From: Lysobacter enzymogenes
Lineage (GTDB): Bacteria > Pseudomonadota > Gammaproteobacteria > Xanthomonadales > Xanthomonadaceae
Assembly (NCBI RefSeq): GCF_900106525.1
Contig: NZ_FNOG01000002.1
Span: forward strand, 428,221 to 492,220
Direction: 5' to 3'
Length of the DNA: 64,000 bases
The notes beneath the pieces were generated by a model. It searched no databases, was not told the DNA's origin, and saw only the letters and a list, made by a program, of their open reading frames with translations. This document shows positions 18,974 through 27,246 of this stretch, piece by piece; positions within the stretch are counted from its first letter, which is position 1, and every line of letters begins with the position of its first letter. The position numbers were made by a program, and so were the translations under genes.

Positions 18974-19471
18974 ATGCGCACGCTGTTCAACGGATTGAGC
19001 TTCACCGCCACCACCGCCAAGACGCTGCTGCTCGCCGCCGCCCTGACCGCCGGCAGCGCCCAGGCCCACCAGACCAACCCGCAGTGCTACGCCGACGGCG
19101 TGCAGGTCCGCCCGGTCGGCAAGTTCGCTTTCAGCTCCAAGCAGGTCGCCGATTTCCATGCCGAGCTGCTGCGCCGGCCGCCCGATTCGTGTCCGGCCGG
19201 TGCCGGCGGGGTCCAGACCAAGTCCTGCGGCCAGGTCGATCACTGGCACGTGGCCCGGATCATGTCGGCGGAGTACTGCGCCCAGTTGCAGGGCGCCAAA
19301 GACGGCGCCAAGGACAGCCGCCTGATTCCGGTCGCCGAAGTGACCGCGCCGCCGAGCTATCTCTCGCCGGAGCACCACTCGCGCTACACCTACAAGGCCG
19401 CCAATCCCAACACCATCGTGCTGCAGGGCATGTGCGTGGTCTGCTTCACCATCGAGGCGCCGCCGAAGTAA
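18974..19471 (+). CDS. Hypothetical secreted cysteine-containing protein
   Basis: A 165-residue protein with a signal peptide (TLLLAAALTAGSAQA, cleavage before HQTNP). The mature part holds six cysteines, including a CVVC pair near the C terminus, and several histidines, so disulfide bonds or metal binding are possible in the periplasm or outside the cell. The ATG follows a strong aggag site. No family was recognised. It lies between the aminophosphonate operon and the converging TPR-PAS gene, with no other clear partner. Confidence 0.7.
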   Translation: MRTLFNGLSFTATTAKTLLLAAALTAGSAQAHQTNPQCYADGVQVRPVGKFAFSSKQVADFHAELLRRPPDSCPAGAGGVQTKSCGQVDHWHVARIMSAEYCAQLQGAKDGAKDSRLIPVAEVTAPPSYLSPEHHSRYTYKAANPNTIVLQGMCVVCFTIEAPPK

Positions 19472-19507
19472 CGGCGCCGGCCGCACCCGCCGCCCACACC
19501 GACGCGC

Positions 19508-21685
19508 TCACACCAGCGCGTTGCGGCGGGTGTAGGCCAGCACCGCGTCGACGTGGCGTTGCAGTTCGCCGCGCACGGTTTCCTCCAGCGGGCATTCGGC
19601 CAGCACGTAATAGCCCGAGCGCAGCACGTCGCGCCAGCGCGGCTGGCGCGGCAGCTTGGACAGGCTCAGATAACGCTCCATCGCCCGCGCGCGCAGGCGG
19701 CCGTCATCGACGGTGACGCGCCAGATCCGGCTTTTCTCCGCCAGCTCCAACCGGCCCTGGCCGGTGCTGCGCTCCCAGGCCTCGACCACCGCCAGCATCA
19801 GTTCGACCAAGGCGCGCCGGAACGAACTGCGCAGCGCCTCGTCGCCCGGGCCGGCCGGCTCCACCTTGAACTCGACCGCCGCCTCCGCGCCGGCTTCGGG
19901 CAGCGCATCGACGGCATGTTCGGCGACGCTGCGTCCGGCCGCGCTGTGCTCGGCGCGGCGCAAGCCCAGCACGATCGATCCCTCGCCGTGGCCGCTTTCG
20001 CTGAGCTGCGCGTTCAAGCGTTCGCCGCCGAAGGAGAACGCCAGGCGCTGCGGCGCCGAGGATTCTTCCAGGTGCTCCAGCGCCTGAGCGAAGCGGCGCG
20101 CATCGTCGCCGTCGAGCAGTTCGCCGAAGCCGCGACCGGCCACCGGCGCCTGCGCGCCGGGCTGCACCAGTTCGCTGGCGGCGCGGTTGGCGGCGAGCAC
20201 CTGGCCGGCGCCGTCGAGCACCAGCACCGCGTCTTCGCGGCTGTCCAGCGCGGCCTGCAGGCGCGCGCGGTCGACGCCGAGTTCGTCGGCGGCGCGGCGG
20301 TAATAGTCGATCTCCTCGTCCAGGCGCGCGCGCCGCGCCGCCTCGGCCACGCGCGCGCGCTGCTGGCGGCGCAGGAAGAACACGGTCAGGCCCAGCAGCG
20401 CGGCCAGCGCCGAGACCACGGTCAGCCACAGCGCCAGGCTGCGCACGCGGTTCTGCGCGGCCAGGGCGGCGATGGTGCGGTCGCGTTCGGCGGTGGCGAA
20501 GCGCAGTTGCAGCCATTGCGTCTCGCGGTCGTACTGCGCCTCGCGCAGCACCCGCGCGGCCTGCTCGGAGCGGCGCAGCGCGGCCATCGCCTGCGGCCAT
20601 TCGCCCAGCGCCTCGTGCGCGGCGGCGGCTTCGGCCTGCAGCGCCGGGCGATCGCCGTCGTGCGCCGACAGCGCGCCCAGCGCGGCCTCCACCCGCTGCA
20701 ACGCGGCGCGCGGCCGGCCGCGCAGACGTTCCACCTGCGCGGCCTGCAACTGCAACGGTGCCGGCGCGATCTCGCCCGCACCCGCGTTCACCGCGGCCAG
20801 CCCGCTGCGCGCCCAGCGCTCCGCCGCGTCGAGGTCGCCGCGCGCCTGCGCCGCGCGCGCCAATTCGGCATAAGTGCGTTGCAGGTATTTGCGGTTGTCG
20901 GTCTTGAGCAGGGCCTCGCGCGCCTGCAGCAGCAAGGCTTCGCCGCCACGATTGTCGCCGCGGTCGAGCAGCGAGGCGCCCCAGGATTCGAGCGTATGCG
21001 CGGCCTCGACCTGATTGCCGGTGGCCAGGTGCGCATCGTGCGCCTGGCGGTAATAGCGCGACGCCTGCGCGGCATCGCCGAGGTCGCGGTAGATCTCGGC
21101 CAGATTGTTGAGCGGGCGCGCGGCCTCCGTGGGCACGCCGCGCAGCAGATCCAGACTCGCGGTCTGCGCTTGCAGCGCGCCGCGCACGTCGCCCAATCGC
21201 AACAATGCGGCGCCGATGTTGGTCCAGTTCTTGCCCTGAGCGACGCGGTTTTCCGAACGCTCGGCCTCGGCCAGCGCGCGCTTGAACCAGTTCAGCGCCT
21301 GCAGCGGGCACTCGCGGCGGAACTCCAGCACGCCGCGGCGGCGCGCCAGTTCCTGCGCGACGGCAGCGGAGGGATGCGCGCCGGCGACGGCTTCGGCGCA
21401 GTCCAATATCTGCGTCGCCTCGGCGAACTGGCTCAAGTCCATGTGCGTGCCGGCGCGCTTGTACAACGCCGCCAACGTCGCCTCGGCCCGGTCGCCGCGG
21501 CCTGCCGCCGAGTCGAATCCATAACCGCGCAGGCATTGCGCCGGATCGGGCAGCACCGTAGTCGCCGCGACGCAGGCCGGCGGCGCGTGCGTGTCCGCCG
21601 CGGCCAGCGCATCGGCGCCGATGCCGAGCGATCCCACCAACACGGCCGCCAGCACCGCGACACGCCTGAGCTTTTCCTCGACCAC
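19508..21685 (-). CDS. TPR-PAS membrane sensor-like protein
   Basis: A 725-residue protein starting at GTG, with a gggag ribosome site 7 bases upstream. It has a signal sequence, then TPR-like helices over about residues 60-400 (for example GKNWTNIGAALLRLGDVRGA), one membrane helix at about 412-435, a coiled region, and a PAS-like domain from about 465 (REDAVLVLDGAGQVLAANRA). The C-terminal ~110 residues form an unassigned conserved-looking domain. No histidine kinase, GGDEF or phosphatase motif is visible, so the output is unknown. It is downstream of, and co-directional with, the secreted phosphodiesterase gene. Confidence 0.7.
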   Translation of the reverse strand: MVEEKLRRVAVLAAVLVGSLGIGADALAAADTHAPPACVAATTVLPDPAQCLRGYGFDSAAGRGDRAEATLAALYKRAGTHMDLSQFAEATQILDCAEAVAGAHPSAAVAQELARRRGVLEFRRECPLQALNWFKRALAEAERSENRVAQGKNWTNIGAALLRLGDVRGALQAQTASLDLLRGVPTEAARPLNNLAEIYRDLGDAAQASRYYRQAHDAHLATGNQVEAAHTLESWGASLLDRGDNRGGEALLLQAREALLKTDNRKYLQRTYAELARAAQARGDLDAAERWARSGLAAVNAGAGEIAPAPLQLQAAQVERLRGRPRAALQRVEAALGALSAHDGDRPALQAEAAAAHEALGEWPQAMAALRRSEQAARVLREAQYDRETQWLQLRFATAERDRTIAALAAQNRVRSLALWLTVVSALAALLGLTVFFLRRQQRARVAEAARRARLDEEIDYYRRAADELGVDRARLQAALDSREDAVLVLDGAGQVLAANRAASELVQPGAQAPVAGRGFGELLDGDDARRFAQALEHLEESSAPQRLAFSFGGERLNAQLSESGHGEGSIVLGLRRAEHSAAGRSVAEHAVDALPEAGAEAAVEFKVEPAGPGDEALRSSFRRALVELMLAVVEAWERSTGQGRLELAEKSRIWRVTVDDGRLRARAMERYLSLSKLPRQPRWRDVLRSGYYVLAECPLEETVRGELQRHVDAVLAYTRRNALV

Positions 21686-21880
21686 TGACCGCTCCCTGTG
21701 CCCCCTGTCGGCAACTTTGCCGATCCGGGCGGCGGACGGGGCCAGACACGCGGGCTTCCGCGTTCGCGATCACATTCAGCGCGGACTTCAATCGCAATCG
21801 CGCGGCACGCGTGTGACCCGCGCGTGCCGCGGAGGTGTCCGTTCAGTTCATCCTCGCGCAAAGCCTGCGCGAGCGCGCCC

Positions 21881-21916
21881 GGCGCCGCCGGGCCGAATCC
21901 CCGGCCCGGCGGCGCC
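21881..21916 (-). terminator. 15 bp GC hairpin after the phosphodiesterase gene
   Basis: The arms ggcgccgccgggccg (21881-21895) and ccggcccggcggcgcc (21901-21916) pair over 15 bases with a short loop. It follows the stop of the leftward phosphodiesterase gene by about 12 bases. No T-run follows, but stability is extreme and it should block or shield the transcript end, separating it from the TPR-PAS gene. Confidence 0.7.
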
Positions 21917-21927
21917 AACGCAATCGC

Positions 21928-23964
21928 TCAGCGCTGCACGCTCAAGCTGAGGTTGTCGGCGAACCCGTCGCCCTGCGCGTTGCCGTGTTCGAAGCGGATC
22001 TCGACCTCGGCCCACTGCGCGTCGGCGGGCACCGCACCGTCGAGCCGGTAGCGTTGCATCGCGCCGCTGCCGCCGGCCGGCGCCAGTTCGAACGCGGCGC
22101 CGGCGTACAGCGCCTGCAGCCCCGGCCAGTTGCCGGCGGTGATCGGCGCCGGATAGCCGGCGTCGGCGCGGTCGAGCGCACGGTCGTAACGCAGGTACTG
22201 GCCGGGCTTGAACAGATACGACTTGCCGTTGGCGAAGTTCAACGCGCCGGCCCAATGCGCCGGCCATTCGCCGCTGCCCGACCACGTGGATTCGGACAGA
22301 TACGCCGGGTAGTAGCGCTCGGCGCGGTCCAGATCGAGGTTGTAGCGGATGTATTGATCGCGCTTGAAGAAATACATCTGGCTGCGGCTGAACATCAGCA
22401 CCGCGTCGAGATCGCGCGCGCCGCCGGCGAATTTCTCCAGGCCCGGCCAGTTCGCGGCGATCGGCAAAGGGTAGCCGGCATCGGCGCTGCGCGTGGCCAG
22501 ATCGACGCGGATGTACTGATCGCCCTTGAAGAAGAACGCCTTGCCGTTGCCGCCGTCGAAGGCCGCATCGATGTCGCGCGCGCCGCCGGCGAAGCGCTCC
22601 AGCCCCGTCCAGTTGCTGGCGATGGGCTGCGGATAGCCGCTGGCGACGCGGTCGGCGGCGATGTCGTAGCGGTAGTACTCGCCGCCGCGGAACACGTGGC
22701 CGACGCTGCCGCTGCCGAAGCTGGCCAGGCGGCGCGGGTCGTAGAAGCGCAGGAACACGCGCGCGCGGTGGCCGCTGGAGGCGCCCAGGTCGGCCGACAG
22801 CGAGAACGTCGCGGTGCTCAAATCGAGCCCGCGCAGGTCGACACGCTGGCTCAAGGTATTGCTGCGCGCGCTGTCGCGGCCGATGAACAGGTTGGCGCCG
22901 CCGCCGGCCGGGCGCGCCGGCAGCCACGGGTATTGCGCGTAGTCCACGACCTGCCCGCCGCGGCCCTTGCGCCAGCCCGGCACGTCGCTGTCGTAGCCGC
23001 GGTCGCGGCGGCCGATCGAATACTCGGCATCGCCGTTGGCCAACAGGTTGACGCCGAACGCCGGCGCCGCCTCGCGCGCGGGACGCTGCATCGGCCGGCC
23101 GTCGAGCCCGGCGGGCACGGCCAGGCCGAGGTGATTGAGGATGCTCGGCGCGACATCGACCTGGCGCGGCGCCAGCCGCAGCGGTTCCAGGCCGAGCTTG
23201 GGCACCGACGCGCCGCTGAAGGCGATCAGAGTCTTGCGGTCTTCCGGCGTGTTGTGGCCGTGGTGCACGGAGCCGCCGTGGTCGGTGCCGACGATGATCA
23301 GCCAATCTTCGTTGGCGTAGTTCGGCCGCGCGCGCAGCGCCGCGGTGAGTTTGCCGATCGATGCGTCGACGCCGCGGATGGCCGCGGTGTAGCCGTCGGC
23401 GTCGCGGTTGAAATAGCTGCCGGCGTGGCCGGCGCCGTCGGGTTCGTTGAAGTCGAGCAGCAGCACATCGGGGCCGGCCGGCTGCGCCAGCAGTTCCAGC
23501 GCCTTGGCCAGCACCTTGGCGTCGCTGCCGGCGTCGTAGACGGTGTCCACGCCGGTCCACGGCAGTTGCGAGGCCAGCGGCGACCACGCCACCGCGACCG
23601 CGGTGTTCTTGTTCGGCGCGGCGCGCTCGATCCGGGTCAGCACGTCGGGCCAGTCGGCGTAGTTCTTGCCGCTGAAGCTGTTGTCGTAGACGCCGTGCTT
23701 GTCGCGCTCCACGCCGGTGAACAGCGACGACCAGCCGGTGCCGCTGATCGCGGTGTCGGCGGTCAGGCCTTCGCGCGCCAGATAGCCGTCGGCGACCAGC
23801 GCGTCCAGGTTCGGCGTGGCGACCGCGCCGTAGACGTCGCCGCGAAAACCGTCGGTGCCGATGAACAGCACCTTCGGCGTCTTCGCCGCGGCCGGCGCGC
23901 AGAACGCGAGCGCCAGCGCTAGGCCGGCGCTGAGCGGATGGAGGAAGGATCGGGGCAACGGCAT
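21928..23964 (-). CDS. Secreted alkaline-phosphatase-superfamily hydrolase with hemopexin repeats
   Basis: A 678-residue exported protein: signal peptide about 1-27, catalytic alkaline-phosphatase-superfamily domain about 30-295, then a C-terminal region. Metal-site candidates are D38 (FIGTDGF), D176/H180 (EPDGAGH), D228/H229 (GTDHGG) and H237; T76 in SGTGW is the likely nucleophile. Residues about 306-420 and 628-678 (starting NLLANGDAE, ending GDGFADNLSLSV) look like two halves of one beta-sandwich domain, interrupted by four hemopexin-type blades (about 423-627) with FFKGDQYIR-like repeats. Substrate may be a phosphodiester or phosphonate ester; phosphonate genes flank it. Confidence 0.82.
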   Translation of the reverse strand: MPLPRSFLHPLSAGLALALAFCAPAAAKTPKVLFIGTDGFRGDVYGAVATPNLDALVADGYLAREGLTADTAISGTGWSSLFTGVERDKHGVYDNSFSGKNYADWPDVLTRIERAAPNKNTAVAVAWSPLASQLPWTGVDTVYDAGSDAKVLAKALELLAQPAGPDVLLLDFNEPDGAGHAGSYFNRDADGYTAAIRGVDASIGKLTAALRARPNYANEDWLIIVGTDHGGSVHHGHNTPEDRKTLIAFSGASVPKLGLEPLRLAPRQVDVAPSILNHLGLAVPAGLDGRPMQRPAREAAPAFGVNLLANGDAEYSIGRRDRGYDSDVPGWRKGRGGQVVDYAQYPWLPARPAGGGANLFIGRDSARSNTLSQRVDLRGLDLSTATFSLSADLGASSGHRARVFLRFYDPRRLASFGSGSVGHVFRGGEYYRYDIAADRVASGYPQPIASNWTGLERFAGGARDIDAAFDGGNGKAFFFKGDQYIRVDLATRSADAGYPLPIAANWPGLEKFAGGARDLDAVLMFSRSQMYFFKRDQYIRYNLDLDRAERYYPAYLSESTWSGSGEWPAHWAGALNFANGKSYLFKPGQYLRYDRALDRADAGYPAPITAGNWPGLQALYAGAAFELAPAGGSGAMQRYRLDGAVPADAQWAEVEIRFEHGNAQGDGFADNLSLSVQR

Positions 23965-24150
23965 GCGGCGCTCCTGCAGCGGAAGGGAGCGCGCAGGCTA
24001 GAGGCCGATTGCGGCGATGGATGTGACCTGAAGCGCGCAGCGGCCACGGCCTGGCGGGCCCGTGTCACGGTTCGGTCATCGCCGCCGCGAGGCGCATGCG
24101 TTCGGACTGCATTCGGCCTGCATCGGACGTACGGAACCGCAGCGCCGCGC

Positions 24151-24900
24151 TCAGGCGTCGTTGCTGACCATCAGCTGCACCCAATCGCCGGCGAACGAGG
24201 TCACCCCGAACTGCACCGGCGCGCCCTGCGGATCGACGTTGAGCGAATGCACGCACAGCACCGGCCGGCGCGTGGACTGGCCGAGCACGCGCGCGACCTC
24301 GGCGCTGGGCAGGCGCGCCATCACCGCGGTGTGCTTGCGCAGATAGTCGCGCACGCCGAATTCGGCCAGGGTGCGGGTCACCGACAACTGCTGGGCGAAC
24401 ACCTTGTCCAGGCTGGGAAAACGCGCGGCCGGAAACCAGGCTTCGCTGTGATCGACCGTGCGGCCTTCGACTTCGCTGGAATAGACCACGCGGTGCACGC
24501 GCTCGCCGGCCAGCAGCCCGAGCGAGCGCGCCACCGCGCGCGGCGGCGACTGGGTGCCGGCTTCGATCAGGCGGTAGCGGCTTTCCACGTTGAGATCGTG
24601 CATGGCCTTGCCGAAGCGGGTGCGGCGGCCGATCGGATAGTGATACGGATGCTCTTGCACGAAGCTGCCGCGGCCGGTTTCGGTGCGCAGGAAACCGCGC
24701 TCCTCCAGCGCCTCGATCGCCCGCCGCACGGTGTGGCGGTTGACCCCGAAGCGCTTGGCCAGGTCGAACGCGGACGGCAGCTTGTCGCCCTCGCTGAGCG
24801 CGCCGCCGCGGATGTCCTTGAGCAAGGCGGTTTCGATCTGCTGCCACAACGGCATCGCGGCGTCGCGCTGGGCGTGGTCCACTGCGGCGGGGGGTGTCAT
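24151..24900 (-). CDS. phnF: GntR/HutC-family regulator, PhnF type
   Basis: A 249-residue transcription factor. The GntR winged helix spans about residues 17-85 (DLAKRFGVNRHTVRRAIEAL is the recognition helix) and is followed by a UTRA ligand-binding domain. The arrangement matches PhnF-type repressors of phosphonate genes. The MTPPAAV start follows a ggaggt ribosome site; the longer frame is not conserved-looking. It is divergent from phnM across 113 bases containing one of three identical 12-base candidate operators, so autoregulation and control of phnM are likely. Confidence 0.87.
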   Translation of the reverse strand: MTPPAAVDHAQRDAAMPLWQQIETALLKDIRGGALSEGDKLPSAFDLAKRFGVNRHTVRRAIEALEERGFLRTETGRGSFVQEHPYHYPIGRRTRFGKAMHDLNVESRYRLIEAGTQSPPRAVARSLGLLAGERVHRVVYSSEVEGRTVDHSEAWFPAARFPSLDKVFAQQLSVTRTLAEFGVRDYLRKHTAVMARLPSAEVARVLGQSTRRPVLCVHSLNVDPQGAPVQFGVTSFAGDWVQLMVSNDA

Positions 24901-24923
24901 ACAACCTCCATCTGCGCTTGGTT

Positions 24924-24935
24924 CACTAGACAGGT
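24924..24935. promoter_or_regulatory. Putative PhnF operator 2
   Basis: The sequence CACTAGACAGGT lies 24 bases upstream of the phnF start and 79 bases before phnM. It is identical to the sites at 15210 and 27141 and points toward phnM. Its place in the divergent spacer suits a repressor controlling both genes. Confidence 0.75.
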
Positions 24936-25013
24936 CGCATCGCGCGGCCGAGGCCATGAGAACCCGCCGGCGTTGCACGACGGTGACAACCGCTCGCGCG
25001 CCGGCCCGAACCG

Positions 25014-26171
25014 ATGCCTGCTACCGAAATGTCCGCCCCCGAACTTCTGCTCGATAACGCCCGTCTGGTTCTGCCCGACGGCATCGTCCACGGCCATCTG
25101 CGCGCCGCCGGCGGCCGCGTGCTCGAGATCGGCGCCGGCCGCCTGCGCTCGCCGGCGGCGCTGGATTGCGACGGCGACTACGTGTTGCCGGGGCTGGTCG
25201 AGCTGCATACCGACAATCTGGAAAAACATTTGCTGCCGCGCCCCGGCGCGCACTGGCCCGCGGCAGCGGCGGTGCGCGCGCACGACGCGCAACTGCTCGC
25301 CGCCGGCATCACCACCGCGCTCAACGCGATCTCGGTCGGCGAAGAAGAGGCCGAAGAAGCGGTAGAGCCGCACGGCGTGCTCGCCGCTTTGGCGCAGGCG
25401 CGCGAGGACGGCGGCCTGCGCATCGACCACGGCGTGCACCTGCGCTGCGAACTGCCCTGCCCCGACCTGCCGCAACGCCTGCAACCGCTGCTGGACACGC
25501 CGCAGCTGCGGCTGCTGTCGCTGATGGACCACACGCCCGGCCAGCGCCAGTTCCACGACCTGGAGCGCTACCGCGCCTACGCCGCGCGCCACGGCAACGC
25601 GCGCGACGACGCGGCGTTCCAGGCGCAAGTGCGCCGCCTGCAAGACCTGCAACATCGCCACGCCTGCGCGCACCGGCGCGCGGTGCTGACCCTGGCGCGC
25701 GAACGCGCGCTGCCGCTGGCCAGCCACGACGATTCCGACTTGAGCCATATCGCCGAAGCGGTCGAGGCCGGCGCGCGCATCGCCGAGTTCCCGGTCAACC
25801 TCGCCACCGCTCGTGCCGCACGCGCGGCCGGGCTGAGCGTGCTGGCCGGCGCACCGAACCTGGTCCGCGGCGGTTCGCACAGCGGCAACGTGGCCGCGAT
25901 CGACCTCGCCCGCGCCGACTCGCTCGACGCGCTGTCGTCGGACTACGTTCCCGCGAGCTTGCTGCTGGCCGCGTTCCAGCTCGGCGACTGCGACAGCATC
26001 GGCCTGCCGCGCGCGGTGGCGATGGTCACCCGCACGCCGGCGCGCGCGGTTGGCTACGACGATCGCGGCGAATTGGCGGCCGGGCAGCGTGCGGATCTGT
26101 TGCGGGTGCGGCGGGTGCGGGGGTTGCCGCAGTTGGAGGCGGTGTGGGTGGGTGGGGAGCGGCGATACTGA
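25014..26171 (+). CDS. phnM: PhnM (ribose 1-methylphosphonate 5-triphosphate diphosphatase)
   Basis: A 385-residue amidohydrolase-superfamily protein closely resembling E. coli PhnM: LVELHTDNLEKH (61-72) is the metal-binding start, SLMDHTPGQRQF, ASHDDS (about 243) and GAPNLVRGGSHSGN are also family motifs. In the C-P lyase route PhnM releases pyrophosphate from 5-triphosphoribosyl 1-phosphonate. Strikingly, no phnG-L genes are in this window, so either the lyase is encoded elsewhere or this copy serves another hydrolysis. An in-frame ATG at 25029 is an alternative start; neither has a strong ribosome site. Confidence 0.87.
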   Translation: MPATEMSAPELLLDNARLVLPDGIVHGHLRAAGGRVLEIGAGRLRSPAALDCDGDYVLPGLVELHTDNLEKHLLPRPGAHWPAAAAVRAHDAQLLAAGITTALNAISVGEEEAEEAVEPHGVLAALAQAREDGGLRIDHGVHLRCELPCPDLPQRLQPLLDTPQLRLLSLMDHTPGQRQFHDLERYRAYAARHGNARDDAAFQAQVRRLQDLQHRHACAHRRAVLTLARERALPLASHDDSDLSHIAEAVEAGARIAEFPVNLATARAARAAGLSVLAGAPNLVRGGSHSGNVAAIDLARADSLDALSSDYVPASLLLAAFQLGDCDSIGLPRAVAMVTRTPARAVGYDDRGELAAGQRADLLRVRRVRGLPQLEAVWVGGERRY

Positions 26172-26206
26172 GTGCAATGGCTGGATCGCTTCGGATCCGC
26201 TAGCCC

Positions 26207-26510
26207 GTCATTCCGGCGAAAGCCAGAATCCATTTTGCCGTTGACGTTGACCTTGCTGTTGCTCTTCGCTCCCCCCGCCGCCCCGAACTCGCCACAGGCA
26301 ATGAGAGACCCGAAGGGCGGCGCACAGGATGTGCGCCGTGCGCCACCCAGGCCATGGATGGCCTGTGTGGCGCATCCCTGCGCCCGCTCCGAACCATAGT
26401 GGCTCTTGATTCGAAAACAGGGAAAAGCACTTTCTTTGGTTACTTTCTTTGTTGCTTTGGACAAAGAAAGTGACCCGGCCGCTTGCGGACGGAAGCTGTT
26501 GATCTTGCGC
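26207..26510 (+). repeat. Dispersed structured repeat, copy B
   Basis: Second copy of the element at 7.3-7.6 kb, starting 36 bases after phnM, in the 1,075-base gap 26172-27246. The order is conserved: palindrome, ccaggccatggatggcc stem, ctttctttggttactttctt hairpin region, then cggccgcttgcggacgg. It differs from copy A by scattered substitutions and a slightly larger loop in the second hairpin (ttgctttgga). Confidence 0.8.
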
Positions 26511-26565
26511 GTGTCGTCAGGCGTACCTAACGGACTTAGGCGAAGTTTGTCGTAGGTGCGTTGGC

Positions 26566-26723
26566 GCGGTCGCGACTTGCGTCGCTCCTACAGGGGTTCC
26601 GGCCAGTTTCGTATCCGACTGTAGGAGCGGCGCGAGCCGCGACCACGAAAATGCAACTACGACGAAACCTTCGCAATGGCTGCATTCTCGCGGTCGCGAC
26701 TTGCGTCGCTCCTACAGGGGGCG
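26566..26723. repeat. Three REP-like elements between repeat copies B and C
   Basis: The element occurs inverted at about 26566-26597, forward at 26620-26652 and inverted at 26693-26723. The three diverged palindromes can pair with each other. They lie between the inverted copies B and C, making a composite block with nested symmetry and no gene. Confidence 0.7.
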
Positions 26724-26780
26724 TTCCGCGGTGGCTTTCGTCGTTACTCGGATAACGAGTGAGGACAAGCTGCAATCCAA

Positions 26781-27010
26781 AGCTTCCGTCCGCAAGCGGC
26801 CGGGTCACTTTCTTTGTCTTGCCAAAGAAAGTAACCAAAGAAAGGCGCTTTCCTTGTTTTCGAATCAAGAGCCACTAAGGGTCGGAGCGTGCGCAGGGAT
26901 GCGCCACACAGGCCATCCATGGCCTGGGTGGCGCACGGCGCGCTTCCTGCGCGCCGCCCTTCGGGTCTCCATTTGCTTGTGGCGAGTTCGAGGCGGCGGG
27001 GGGAGCCAGT
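26781..27010 (-). repeat. Dispersed structured repeat, copy C (inverted)
   Basis: Third copy, in opposite orientation to A and B. It reads ccgtccgcaagcggccgggt, then the ctttctttg hairpin, then the ggccatccatggcctgg stem, and ends in a gaggcggcggggggagcc segment. Together with copy B it makes an inverted repeat about 800 bases across. Unlike A and B its far end runs into a GGCAAC microsatellite rather than the cattccgg palindrome. Confidence 0.8.
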
Positions 27011-27073
<63 letters not shown>

Positions 27074-27140
27074 CAGCAATCGCGATCTCGCCCGATTTTG
27101 CAACCGCCAAACCACCTGAATCCGCCCCGCCGTCACGAAG

Positions 27141-27152
27141 CACTAGACAGGT
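27141..27152 (+). promoter_or_regulatory. Putative PhnF operator 3
   Basis: A third exact CACTAGACAGGT, 95 bases before the TonB-receptor start and in the same orientation as the other two. It links the receptor to the aminophosphonate operon and phnM. Confidence 0.72.
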
Positions 27153-27246
27153 TCCCCCCGCAGTCCGCACCGCGCGCCCCCGCCTTCATATCGCCTCGTT
27201 GTAATGCCGCCCCATCGCCACCGCGGCGCGCACTCCACGAGACCCC

